DNA of 64,000 nucleotides, taken from positions 1-64,000 of the forward strand of contig NZ_FNFB01000017.1 in NCBI RefSeq assembly GCF_900100395.1, given 5' to 3'. The DNA comes from Nonomuraea maritima. Its GTDB lineage: Bacteria > Actinomycetota > Actinomycetes > Streptosporangiales > Streptosporangiaceae. The position numbers were made by a program, and so were the translations under genes. Positions 24,987 through 33,818 of the stretch are shown piece after piece. The notes under the pieces are model-generated. The model was not told the DNA's origin. It saw nothing but the letters and a program-made list of their open reading frames with translations, and searched no databases. How positions within the stretch are numbered: the stretch's first letter is position 1; each line of letters begins with the position of its first letter.

Positions 24987-25238
24987 CTACTTCTGCTGCT
25001 CTTCTTCGCGTTTCACTTTCTCAGTGATCGTTTGGGTCTGGGCTCTGACGTCGTCGAGGGCGGCGCGGATGGCTGCGTGGTGCTGAGCCCATTCGGCGCG
25101 AAAGCGATCTCCGGCGGGTCCGGCCCAGATGGTGGTGTCGCTGGTGGCGTCGATCGCTTGCAGGGTGCGTTCGATGTCGTCTGCGGCCTGGGCGATGACG
25201 TGCATGTCTGCTTGCCACTCGCTTATGCGGTCAGGCAT
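24987..25238 (-). CDS. WXG100-like small secreted protein
   Basis: 83 residues: two helices joined at IWAGPAGDRFRAEW, which stands where the W-x-G turn of WXG100/ESAT-6 proteins is. The first helix is VIAQAADDIERTLQAI, the second IRAALDDVRAQTQTIT, and a Lys/Glu tail follows. Such proteins form antiparallel dimers secreted by type VII systems. The start ATG 25238 overlaps the end of the upstream gene by 8 bases. It is the last gene of a four-gene minus-strand operon. No EccC ATPase is in the window. Confidence 0.75.
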   Translation of the reverse strand: MPDRISEWQADMHVIAQAADDIERTLQAIDATSDTTIWAGPAGDRFRAEWAQHHAAIRAALDDVRAQTQTITEKVKREEEQQK

Positions 25239-26055
25239 GGTGCGCTTCCTGGTTTCCGGCGGACAACATCTCGGCGATGTGCTGGGACAAGGTCGCCGTA
25301 CTCACCGATCTGGCGGTGATCCCCGTCGGCGCATGGGGGCTGTCCACGAGCACGGCCCAGACCGCCCGGTCGGTGACGTACGTCGTCAACATGGGTCCGG
25401 GAGGATCGCTGAGGAGAACGAGCTCCGCGACGATACGGGCGTTGTCGATCACTGCCGCGAGCGGGCCGACATGTTCGCGGTCTAGAGCTGAGGGGTCCAA
25501 GGGGGTGAGAGGGCCGTCCTGGTCTGCCACGCCGAAGGGATCCAGGAGGGGTTGTACGAGGTTAACCGCTTCGTGCACTTTGTCGGCCAGGGTGAACAGG
25601 TGCATGCCTCCTGCGGTGATGCGTTCCACCAGGAGCAGGTTGGCAGCGTGGATGTGGACGTAGCCGAACGCTGTGCCGGCGGCGGTGTGCTGGGTAATGG
25701 CCAGCGCGCGGTCGGCGGTGCGGCGGAGAGCGAGGGCGAGATCGACGTCCATCCTGATGCGCATGTCGGCCGCGGCCTCTTGTGCGCCGTACAGGGCGGC
25801 GTCGAGCTCTTCGATGTTGTGGATCTCGACGACTTCGCGAGACACCAGGGAGCGCAGGGCTGTCGCCATGGCCCATTCGCGTTGCTGGGTGTCCATGGCG
25901 GACAGGCACGGTTTGGGGATGAACGTCTCTTCGGGGTCGAGGACGGCGAGTTCCTCGTCGGTCAACCGGACCAGCGGTTGCGTGCCGCCCTCGGCCAGGG
26001 CCTCGCTGATCTGCGTACGGAAGTCAGCCAGCTCCATGTCCAGGCGTACGTCCAC
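25231..26055 (-). CDS. Hypothetical protein of a type VII-associated operon
   Basis: 274 residues, no signal or membrane segment. The N terminus (VRLTDEELAVLDPEETFIPK; MATALRSLVSREVVEI) resembles a winged-helix-like region seen at the start of several actinobacterial type VII-linked proteins. The rest alternates strands and helices, e.g. ALAITQHTAAGTAFGYVHIH. It could be a chaperone of EspG kind for the WXG partners, but no diagnostic motif is visible, so I leave the function open. It is six bases from the RDD gene and overlaps the WXG100 gene. Confidence 0.5.
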   Translation of the reverse strand: MDVRLDMELADFRTQISEALAEGGTQPLVRLTDEELAVLDPEETFIPKPCLSAMDTQQREWAMATALRSLVSREVVEIHNIEELDAALYGAQEAAADMRIRMDVDLALALRRTADRALAITQHTAAGTAFGYVHIHAANLLLVERITAGGMHLFTLADKVHEAVNLVQPLLDPFGVADQDGPLTPLDPSALDREHVGPLAAVIDNARIVAELVLLSDPPGPMLTTYVTDRAVWAVLVDSPHAPTGITARSVSTATLSQHIAEMLSAGNQEAHHA

Positions 26056-26061
26056 CGTCGA

Positions 26062-26478
26062 TCAGCCCTTCGCACGGCGGACATCGACTCTCCGGACGAT
26101 CCGCAGACCAGCGATGTCCAGATGATCCATGTCGGTTCCGGTGAGCACCATGATGGGGATGTAGGCGATGTAGAGGAAGCCCCACAGCCAACGGTGGGTC
26201 GCCTGGCCGATGGCGGGCTTCTCAAGGTCGCTCGTGCGAACGGTTCTCAAGCCGGTCAATAGCTTGCCGACGCTTCCCCCCGTCGCGATCGTCACGAGCA
26301 CGTGGTTGCAGAAGGACATCACTAGCAGCGCTCCGACGAAGGTCGGCCAGTAGTAGATGGTTTCGATCAGCGGATCGCTAGCAATGATGCCGGCCAGCAG
26401 CGCGAGCAGACCGTCCACGCTGGGCGGAATGATGCGGCGGTTACTGCTCGCGCGCGGCGGAACTTCGGTTGACGTCAT
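26062..26478 (-). CDS. RDD-family membrane protein
   Basis: 138 residues from ATG 26478, with GGAGG about five bases upstream. There are three or four membrane helices (PTFVGALLVMSFCNHVLVTI; WLWGFLYIAYIPIMVLTG) and the RDD-type loop SVGKLLTGLRTVRTSD between them. An N-terminal Arg-rich stretch precedes the first helix. RDD proteins are small transporters or accessory membrane proteins and often accompany secretion clusters. It sits between a large WXG-like protein and the 274-residue protein in one operon. Confidence 0.75.
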   Translation of the reverse strand: MTSTEVPPRASSNRRIIPPSVDGLLALLAGIIASDPLIETIYYWPTFVGALLVMSFCNHVLVTIATGGSVGKLLTGLRTVRTSDLEKPAIGQATHRWLWGFLYIAYIPIMVLTGTDMDHLDIAGLRIVRRVDVRRAKG

Positions 26479-26509
26479 AATGCCTCCGCACATCAAGAGA
26501 CCTGAGGAT

Positions 26510-27457
26510 TCACCAGAACTTGTATTTCTCGATGAAGTTTTTCGCGCCTTGTAAGGCCTTGCCTGCGCCAGCCTTGATGCCGTCTCCCCAGTTGTCCCAC
26601 GCCCAACTCCCCAGGAAGTAGGCGCCGGCCACTCCAAGTGCGACCCAGCCGGCTACGGGTACCGCTGCTGCCACTGCGGCCGATGCTCCAAGCGCGGTGG
26701 CCATCCCCGCACCGCCCATGACCGCGATCGCACCGCCTGTCTGGACGACGCCCATGCCACGATCTACCCAGCTCTGGGCACCGTCGTGCGTCGGGGCCAC
26801 CGTCTCTTTGACACCAGTGACGACGGCCGCCGCGAGGCTGAGCCGTGCAAATATCCCGACACCTGGAGCGTTCTTGGTCAGGAATTCTGCGCCAGGGAGT
26901 TTCGCTCGCTTCATCGTGGCGGACAGCGTCTGCTGCCACTGCCACGGCTGCTTGTATAGGTCTTGTATTTTCCGAGCCGTAAGCGTCTCGGAGATCAACT
27001 CGGAGAGCTTGCGGTTACCAGGGATGGCTCCCATGTAGCGGCGGATCTCGTAGATGGCACGAGCGCCGGCCACATTTCTTCCTTGCGCCCACTGTTTCTG
27101 CAGTTGAACGGCGGCATCCACACCACTGAGGATCGCGAGCACTTTGAGCGGCTTGGTCACCGCCTGGGCCTTGGCTTTATGTTGCTCCCAAAAGTCCAGA
27201 CTGGAGGTCATGGCCGCGAACAGGACCGCGCCCTCAGGGTCCTGTTCCAGGAGACCTGCGCGACGCCGGATGTCCTTAGCCTGATCTTGTGCCCATGAGG
27301 CACGCGCCGGAAACGAGGCCACCCGGCTGACGTCACCGTTCCAGCGCTCGAGAAGCCTCCGGATCACCGCCCCCTGGACCACGAGCGACCCGCCCGCAAC
27401 CTCGGCAGCAGCTGCCAGGTTCCGAGCTTGCTCCGGCTTCATCCCGACCAGACTCAT
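26510..27457 (-). CDS. WXG100-like type VII substrate with hydrophobic C terminus
   Basis: 315 residues from ATG 27457 (TTG 27547 would add 30 odd residues; ATG 27442 is also possible). The N-terminal helices (MKPEQARNLAAAAEVAGGSL; RWNGDVSRVASFPARASWAQ; DQAKDIRRRAGLLEQ) have the WxG-type turn (RWNGD) and helical hairpin of type VII substrates. The last 90 residues contain a Gly/Ala-rich hydrophobic stretch (GGAIAVMGGAGMATALGASA) and SWAWDNWGDGIKAGAGKALQ. That layout suggests a secreted effector that may insert in membranes. It is the first gene of the operon. Confidence 0.65.
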   Translation of the reverse strand: MSLVGMKPEQARNLAAAAEVAGGSLVVQGAVIRRLLERWNGDVSRVASFPARASWAQDQAKDIRRRAGLLEQDPEGAVLFAAMTSSLDFWEQHKAKAQAVTKPLKVLAILSGVDAAVQLQKQWAQGRNVAGARAIYEIRRYMGAIPGNRKLSELISETLTARKIQDLYKQPWQWQQTLSATMKRAKLPGAEFLTKNAPGVGIFARLSLAAAVVTGVKETVAPTHDGAQSWVDRGMGVVQTGGAIAVMGGAGMATALGASAAVAAAVPVAGWVALGVAGAYFLGSWAWDNWGDGIKAGAGKALQGAKNFIEKYKFW

Positions 27458-27998
27458 CAGATCGAGCGTAGAGCCGAGGACACGACCATGCAGCGAGATA
27501 TATATCGGCGATATACCGGAGACGAATGTGCGCGAAGGATTGAGCAACTATCGACGCGTCACATTCATCGACCCGGACTCCACTTTCCGTACATGGACGG
27601 AGGACAATTGCACGAGCTTGTTCCGCTTTGACGCCCTGACCGAAGAGGTAAGGAGTTGATGTGGTCCTGTTCGACTTTGTCTAGGGCGGGCTGGGGTGTG
27701 CGGGCGGGCCGGCCTGCTAGGGCGAGGCTCGGGAAGAGGGCGAACGGCCGACGAATCTGACCGAGACGGCGATGGTGTGGTCTGTGGTCAGGCCGAGGAC
27801 GCCCTTGTCCAAGAGTTCTGGTGGCGAAGCCGGCCAAGTTCGGGGCCCGGACTGCCCGGCCCGTGGCGGATCTCGACCAGCCAGAGGCCGTCGTTCGTCA
27901 AGCGGTGGTTACGGGTGTCCCGCGGTTGGTCCAGGGCGATCCTCGCGCTCTCAGGATTAATCTTCCGCAGCCGCCGGCCACCGCCCTATAGTCGCCGG
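27458..27998 (+). other. Intergenic region with a 15-bp palindrome
   Basis: About 540 bases between divergent genes. A palindrome TATATCG-G-CGATATA (27501-27515) lies 44 bases upstream of the type VII operon start and is AT-rich against its surroundings, so it may be an operator. Near the right end TATAGT (27987-27992) lies six bases before GTG 27999, a -10-like hexamer suiting a leaderless mRNA for the helicase gene. The middle contains no gene I can support. Confidence 0.45.
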
Positions 27999-30900
27999 GT
28001 GAGCGATCTCCAGCCGGGCGTTTACCAGCATTTGATCACTCGGGAGCTCGGTGGCCGACTGCGTGCGGTCCACGATCGGGAGCTGATCGACCGGCGGTCG
28101 CTGGACCTGGCCGACTCCCACGAGACGCTGGCCCGGCATCTGGGCGCGCTCACCCGTCGGGCGTTGCGTTCCGTACGGGGCGAAAACGACACGGTACGGC
28201 TGGCCCGGCAGGTTGAGATCGTCAACCGCATCGCCGGCCTCATCGGCGAGCTCGTGCCCGAGGCAGCCTCACCTGACGAGCTGGTGGAGGCGTCCGAGGA
28301 ACTGCTGGGCCTCGCCAGGGGGCGAGACGCGGCCGGGCAGGTGCGGTTCCCGGCACGGCCGGTCATTCCCCTCACGGGGAGTGCGTTGCTGGTCAACGGC
28401 CGCGGCCAGCCGGAGATCGGCCATGAGCTCAAACGCGAGCTGGCTTCGGCCGATCGGGTGGATCTGCTGTGCGCGTTCGTCAAGTGGAATGGCGTGCGGG
28501 TGCTGGCGGAGGCGATCGAGGAGTTCATAGCGCGCGGCGGCCGGCTGAGGGTGGTGACCACCACCTACATCGGAGCCACCGACCGCCTCGCCCTCGACCG
28601 GCTGGCAGCTATGGGGGCCGAAATCCGGGTTTCCTACGACACTCGGATGACCCGCCTGCACGCCAAGGCCTGGCTGTTTCATCGGGGCAACGGCCTGTCC
28701 ACGGCTTATGTGGGGTCGTCCAACCTGTCACAGACGGCACTCAGCCATGGGCTGGAGTGGAACGTCCGTCTGGCGCAGGCCGAGCAGCCGCATCTGATCG
28801 ACACCTTCACCGCCACGTTCGACGACTACTGGGGCGATCCGTCGTTCGAGCCGTACGACCCGGCGCAGGACGCCGACCGGCTCGATCGCGCCCTGTCCGC
28901 GGAGCGGGCCGGCGGGCGGCCGGTCGTGCTCGACTTCGCGCACGTGGACGTCCGCCCGTACTCCTACCAGCGGGAGATTCTCGACGAGCTCGCCGCCGAA
29001 CGGCAGATCCACGACCGGTGGCGCAACCTGGTCGTCATGGCCACCGGTACGGGCAAGACCGTGGTCGCCGCGCTCGACTACCGTGACCTGCACCGGGCAG
29101 GGAAGGCGCAGTCGTTGTTGTTCGTCGCGCACCGCGCGGAGATCCTGCGGCAGAGTCTGCTCACTTTCCGCCAGGCGATGCGGGACGAGACGTTCGGCGA
29201 ACTGTACGTCGGCGGCTCACGGCCCGAGCAGTGGCGGCACGTGTTCGCCTCAATCCAGACCTTGCACGCTAATCCGCTGCCGCATCCCGACCGGTTCGAC
29301 ATGGTGATCGTGGACGAGTTCCACCATTCCGAGGCCGCCACGTACCGGCAGCTGCTCTCCGCGGTACGGCCCAAGGTGCTTCTGGGTTTGACCGCCACGC
29401 CGGAACGCGCCGACGGGCAGGACATCAAACACTGGTTCGACGGCCGGATTGCCGCCGAGCTACGGCTGTGGGAGGCGCTGGAGCGTGGGCTGCTGGCCCC
29501 GTTCCAGTATTTCGGCGTCCACGACGGCACGGACCTGCGTCAGATCGGCTGGCGACGGGGGCAGGGTTACGACCTCGCCGCGCTTTCGAACGTCTACACC
29601 GGCAACGACCGTCGTGCCGCTGTGGTGCTGGAAACGCTGCAACGCAAGGTCGGCGATGTCGGACGGATGCGGGCTATCGGCTTCTGCGTGAGTATCGACC
29701 ATGCCCGGTTCATGGCCGACCGCTTCACCCAAGCCGGACTGCCGTCGGTGGCGGTCACCGCGCACAGCCCGGACGGCGAGCGTGCCCAGGCGCTGCGCGA
29801 CCTGCGCGACCGTCGCATCAACGCCGTGTTCACCGTCGATCTCTTCAACGAAGGCGTCGATGTACCCGAGATCGACACCGTGCTCTTCCTGCGGCCCACC
29901 GACAGCGCCACCGTTTTCCTGCAGCAGCTCGGACGCGGTCTGCGGCTGGCCGACGACAAACCATGCCTCACCGTGCTCGACTTCGTCGGCCACCAGCACA
30001 AGCAGTTCCGCTTCGACCGCCGTTACCGGGCGCTCACCGGCGCGAGCCGTACCGGCATCGCGCGGGAGATCGAGCAAGGGTTCCCGACGCTGCCCGCCGG
30101 CTGCGTGATCGACCTCGACCGGGACGTACGCCGGCTCGTGCTCGAGAACGTCCGGCAGGCACTCAACCTGAACTGGCGGGACCTCTCACGTGAGCTGCGC
30201 GAGCTCGGCGACCTCAGCCTTCCCGAGTTCCTGCGGGAGACCGGGCTGGACGTCGAGGACCTCTACCGTCGCAGCCGCCAGGGCTGGGCCTCCCTCCGGC
30301 ACTCCGCGGGCTTCGACCCCGCGCCGCCCGACAAGGAGCTCGGACGCGCCTTCGGCCGGATGCTGCACATCGACGACGTCGAACGCCTCACCTTCCTGAG
30401 CGACGTGCTGGCCGGGCGGAAGCCGCAGTCACCCCGCGAGCTGCGGCTGCTGGCGATGCTGGACGCGATGCTGTGGGGCGGCACCGAGCCCATGTCCGGA
30501 ATGGAAGCCCGGCTTGCTCGCCTCACTGGCGCTCGCGCCGCGGAGCTCGGAGAGCTCACAGAGGTGCTCAGATCGGGGCTGCGTCACGTCGCCTCTCCCC
30601 TGGACCACGTCGTGCCGTTGCGCGTCCACGCTCGCTACAGCAAGAACGAGGTACTCGCCGCCTTCGGCATCGACAAGCCCGCGCACATGCGGGAAGGGGT
30701 CAAGTACGTGCCGGAGCACCGGGCCGACTTGTTCTTCGTCACGATCGACAAGTCCGAGGACGCCTACTCCCCCACCACGCTGTACCACGACCGGGCGATC
30801 AGCGACGAACTCTTCCAATGGGAGTCGCAGAGCACCCTGCGCCTCTCGACCGCCACCGCCCGCCGTTACCTCACGGGCGAGTCCACGGTCCATCTCCTCA

Positions 30901-31067
30901 TCAGACAGTCGAAGCGCGACGAGGGGCTCGGCGCTCCGCCCTACACGTACGCGGGTCCCATGCGCTACGTGAGCCACGAGGGCGAGCGGCCCATCCGCTT
31001 CGTCTGGCGCCTCGACCACCCGCTCCCGCCCGAGGTCTTCCACTACGCCAAGACCACCGCAGGCTAA
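27999..31067 (+). CDS. PLD-type nuclease / SF2 helicase / DUF3427 fusion protein
   Basis: 1022 residues from GTG 27999. Residues ~130-250 form a phospholipase-D-type phosphodiesterase half-site: H221-A-K223 in RLHAKAWLFHRG and GSSN (239-242). A superfamily II helicase follows: Walker A MATGTGKT (347-354), DEFHH (439-443), TATPER (465-470), and QQLGRGLR with an upstream FNEGVDVP in the second RecA domain. The C-terminal ~350 residues match the DUF3427 arrangement. The N-terminal ~110 residues are helical. Proteins of this build are taken to act on nucleic acids, in repair or phage restriction; the role here is not shown. It stands alone. Confidence 0.88.
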   Translation: MSDLQPGVYQHLITRELGGRLRAVHDRELIDRRSLDLADSHETLARHLGALTRRALRSVRGENDTVRLARQVEIVNRIAGLIGELVPEAASPDELVEASEELLGLARGRDAAGQVRFPARPVIPLTGSALLVNGRGQPEIGHELKRELASADRVDLLCAFVKWNGVRVLAEAIEEFIARGGRLRVVTTTYIGATDRLALDRLAAMGAEIRVSYDTRMTRLHAKAWLFHRGNGLSTAYVGSSNLSQTALSHGLEWNVRLAQAEQPHLIDTFTATFDDYWGDPSFEPYDPAQDADRLDRALSAERAGGRPVVLDFAHVDVRPYSYQREILDELAAERQIHDRWRNLVVMATGTGKTVVAALDYRDLHRAGKAQSLLFVAHRAEILRQSLLTFRQAMRDETFGELYVGGSRPEQWRHVFASIQTLHANPLPHPDRFDMVIVDEFHHSEAATYRQLLSAVRPKVLLGLTATPERADGQDIKHWFDGRIAAELRLWEALERGLLAPFQYFGVHDGTDLRQIGWRRGQGYDLAALSNVYTGNDRRAAVVLETLQRKVGDVGRMRAIGFCVSIDHARFMADRFTQAGLPSVAVTAHSPDGERAQALRDLRDRRINAVFTVDLFNEGVDVPEIDTVLFLRPTDSATVFLQQLGRGLRLADDKPCLTVLDFVGHQHKQFRFDRRYRALTGASRTGIAREIEQGFPTLPAGCVIDLDRDVRRLVLENVRQALNLNWRDLSRELRELGDLSLPEFLRETGLDVEDLYRRSRQGWASLRHSAGFDPAPPDKELGRAFGRMLHIDDVERLTFLSDVLAGRKPQSPRELRLLAMLDAMLWGGTEPMSGMEARLARLTGARAAELGELTEVLRSGLRHVASPLDHVVPLRVHARYSKNEVLAAFGIDKPAHMREGVKYVPEHRADLFFVTIDKSEDAYSPTTLYHDRAISDELFQWESQSTLRLSTATARRYLTGESTVHLLIRQSKRDEGLGAPPYTYAGPMRYVSHEGERPIRFVWRLDHPLPPEVFHYAKTTAG

Positions 31068-31134
31068 AGGGCGGTCCGCGGGCCGGTGCGGGTTGCGTTG
31101 GCCGGCCCGTTGTTCGGGGCGTTTTTGGGTGAGG

Positions 31135-31665
31135 TCAGGGTGTTTGGGGCGGAGTGAGGTTGAGGGTTGTGTTCGGGGTGCGGGTTCCGGAGGTGAGGTT
31201 GCCGAAGCGGCGGACGGCTTGGTAGTACGACCAGGCCATGCTGCGGCACGTTACCGTGCGCAGCAGGGTTTTGGCGCGGCTGCAGGCCTGGCGCATGTCG
31301 CGGAGGAAGGCGTTGTCGATGCGGGCCTTGTTCTCGGCGAAGAGGCCGTGGCTGCGGTAGTTGCGGTAGCCGAAGTCGTGGCGTCGGCAAGCCATGCGGA
31401 AGTCGAAGGTGAACAGCTGGTCGGCGGCGCCGGTGCAGCCGTCGGTGGACCAGTCGAAGTTGAAGGCGGCATACCTGCGCTGGTTGTCGTAGGCGAGTCG
31501 CCAGGCGGCGGCGCTGGACGAAGTGGGCTGGGTGAGCAGGGCCAGCGCGGTGAGCTTCTGTTCCGTCGTCGCCTCCGAAGGTACGGAGGCAAGGGCGGGA
31601 GGTGCGAAGCCGACGGTGGTGACCAGTGCGGCTGTGGCGAGAGCGGCGCGGGATCGTCCTGCCAT
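31135..31665 (-). CDS. Secreted prokaryotic phospholipase A2
   Basis: 176 residues. A Sec signal peptide (AALATAALVTTVGFAPPALA, cleavage after ALA near residue 26) precedes the mature enzyme. The catalytic segment FNFDWSTDGCTGAAD... ACRRHDFGYRNY has the His-Asp pair of the bacterial PLA2 family (as in Streptomyces PLA2) and Cys residues placed for two disulfides. It hydrolyses the sn-2 ester of phospholipids, needing Ca2+. A proline/threonine-rich tail ends the protein. It converges on the helicase gene; ~250 bases upstream hold no gene. Confidence 0.93.
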   Translation of the reverse strand: MAGRSRAALATAALVTTVGFAPPALASVPSEATTEQKLTALALLTQPTSSSAAAWRLAYDNQRRYAAFNFDWSTDGCTGAADQLFTFDFRMACRRHDFGYRNYRSHGLFAENKARIDNAFLRDMRQACSRAKTLLRTVTCRSMAWSYYQAVRRFGNLTSGTRTPNTTLNLTPPQTP

Positions 31666-31915
31666 GAGAACCTGCTTCGTGTCCGGGGCCGGAACCTGTC
31701 ACGGCAAGCCTCACCTGGCCGCCCGGCGACGCGCCGCAGCGTCGCGTAATGCCGGAGCAGGTGTCCTCCAACGTTTTGCCCTGGCGGACGACCCGGCGGT
31801 TCGAGGACGCCGCGCCCCCGGCGGCGGCGGTCCAGGCAGCGCAGGGGTCCAGGCGGCGCGGCGGTCCAGGGACGTTCCGCCCCGAGCGGGGCGGCGCTTC
31901 CATGGGCCATCCCGG

Positions 31916-32353
31916 CTACAGGTGGGTCAGGCCTATGCCCACGAGGGCGAGGCTTGCTGTGCAGGCGGCTGTGCGGACGGTGTTCCAGGTGGTCCAGCGG
32001 GGGGCGTACTCGTGCCAGGGCATCGTGCCCGCGTCGAGGGCGTTGTTCATCGGTACGTTGATCGCGACGGTGACCAGGAACGACCCGATGGCGTTGACCC
32101 CGGCGGCGGCGAAGAACCACGGTGCGGCGGGGGCGTCCGCGAGCAGCCCGGCGAGCAGCGCCGCGGGCGGCGAGCCCATGAACACCACGTACAGCCAGGG
32201 GTTGAGGATCTTCCGGTTGACGCTGCGCATCGCGGCTTCGGCCTCGGCGGGCTGGATCGCGCCGAGGCCCGGCATGACCGACATGGAGAAGGCGTAGAAG
32301 AGGCCCGCGAGAGTGCCGTGCAGCACGAGGGCGATGAGTGCCACGGTCGTCAT
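31916..32353 (-). CDS. DUF1772-family membrane protein
   Basis: 145 residues from ATG 32353. Four membrane helices: ALIALVLHGTLAGLFYAFSM, the MGSPPAALLAGLLADA region, FFAAAGVNAIGSFLVTVAIN and TASLALVGIGL. VPMNNALDAG followed by a Trp-rich W-x-T-W-N-T-x-R segment is the DUF1772 (anthrone-oxygenase-like) signature. Most bacterial members have no known role. Single gene. Confidence 0.88.
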   Translation of the reverse strand: MTTVALIALVLHGTLAGLFYAFSMSVMPGLGAIQPAEAEAAMRSVNRKILNPWLYVVFMGSPPAALLAGLLADAPAAPWFFAAAGVNAIGSFLVTVAINVPMNNALDAGTMPWHEYAPRWTTWNTVRTAACTASLALVGIGLTHL

Positions 32354-32736
32354 GCCTTCATGATCTGCTCTCACAGCCACGGCGACCATGGCGAGGACGC
32401 TCACCCGCATACGCAGACGTCCAGATACGCGGACGGGCCAATGCCCGCATGCACCCTCGAACGCCCACCTCTCCATGGAAAACGGACCAAGCCCGCCATC
32501 CGAGGACCATGCCATGGACGCCACGCATATGCGGGCGTCTTGCCTCCCCGGCGAGCGGAGCGTGACCACGGATCGACGGGTGCCCATACGCCCGGGCGTA
32601 GGAGTCGGAGCGTGTCCCTCAGTTTTCGCGCATTACGTACATAACCCCTGGTAGGGGACGGGGAACCGTGGTGTTCGGGGTGCGGGGGCGTGAGGGAGCG
32701 CGCATTCTGGGAGGGACGCCGTTGCGAGGAGTTCCG
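32354..32736 (+). other. Intergenic region with a 14-bp palindrome
   Basis: About 380 bases between divergent genes. It contains the perfect palindrome TACGCCCGGGCGTA (32587-32600) and a less GC-rich stretch (ATTACGTACATAA near 32631) where the promoter of the plus-strand gene might be. No protein-like frame is supported. Confidence 0.4.
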
Positions 32737-33813
32737 GTGACCCGGTATGCCGTCGATCCTGTACGCAATGCCCTGGTCGCGCACTGGAGCACCGGGATCG
32801 GTGACGTCGCCACCGATGTGGCCGCGTTGCCGTGCGACCGCGACGCCCTGCGGCTGGCCAACTGTCTGACGTACCTGTCGCAGGTCTGCTGGCGCTGCTA
32901 CACGCATCCGGCCGGCGCGGCCGACCAGCACGGTCCCCACAGCGTGGGCTGGCATCGGCAGCGGGAGCGCGACTCGTTCGCCCAGGTGCTGCCCGCCCTG
33001 GTCACGCCCGGTGCCCGGCCCTCCGCCACCCGGATCGAGCAGGCGGCCCACCGCGTCGGGAGCGTCCTGCGGACCATGGACGCGCCCCGGCTCGCCGCCG
33101 CCGTGACCGCCGACGTCACCGACGAACTGGCCGCCGTCGAGCGCGCCGAGCTCGGCGACCTGTCGGCCCGCGCCCAGCAGGCCGTGGTCCTCAGCCGCGA
33201 GGACGCCTCGCCGCTGCAGGTCGCCCAGGCCGACACGCTCCTGCACGAGCACCCGTTCGGCAACGAGGCGCTGGTCACGCAGGTCGAGCCCACCGCCGCG
33301 GCCATCGCCGCCGCTCATTGGCTGTACGCGGCGGCCACCGTGACCGCACGCCGTACCGGACTGCACCCGACGCAGACGGCCACCCGGGCCGACCGCGTGA
33401 AGGCGCTCGCGCAGGAGAGCAGCGCCGAGGTCGTCGCGGCGATGAGCACGGGCGCCTCGGCCCGCCAGGTGGTCATGCCGCTGATCCGGCACACGCTGCA
33501 CCTCGCCGAAGGACACCTGCACGGCGTCGCGGCGGCCAAGCGCCGTATCGACGCGGCCGAGGAACTCATCGCCCGCGCCAACGCCGACCACCGCGACCTC
33601 GACCTCAGCCTCGACGCGGTCTATCTGCCGATCACGTCGCTCAATCCGGCCCGTCCCGCTCCTGACCTGGTCGAGAACCTGCTGTCGGGCATCCACAGCT
33701 GCTGGATCCTGTACTGCGGGCGCGACGCCGTCCCCCGGCAGCACCGCCGCACCGAGGCGTTCGTCGCCGAGCTGCGCGACGAGGCGGCCCGGCGCCGCGA
33801 GGCGCTGCTCTGA
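32737..33813 (+). CDS. Hypothetical protein, mostly helical
   Basis: 358 residues from GTG 32737, with GAGGAG six bases upstream; longer readings upstream lack a ribosome site. It is Ala-rich and helical throughout, with Cys/His/Trp-rich segments (CLTYLSQVCWRCYTHP; GPHSVGWHRQRERDSF) and a conserved-looking end (LLSGIHSCWILYCGRDAVP). No signal peptide, no membrane helix and no metal or nucleotide motif I can name. Its stop lies five bases from the convergent alcohol dehydrogenase gene. Confidence 0.65.
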   Translation: MTRYAVDPVRNALVAHWSTGIGDVATDVAALPCDRDALRLANCLTYLSQVCWRCYTHPAGAADQHGPHSVGWHRQRERDSFAQVLPALVTPGARPSATRIEQAAHRVGSVLRTMDAPRLAAAVTADVTDELAAVERAELGDLSARAQQAVVLSREDASPLQVAQADTLLHEHPFGNEALVTQVEPTAAAIAAAHWLYAAATVTARRTGLHPTQTATRADRVKALAQESSAEVVAAMSTGASARQVVMPLIRHTLHLAEGHLHGVAAAKRRIDAAEELIARANADHRDLDLSLDAVYLPITSLNPARPAPDLVENLLSGIHSCWILYCGRDAVPRQHRRTEAFVAELRDEAARRREALL

Positions 33814-33818
33814 CAGGT

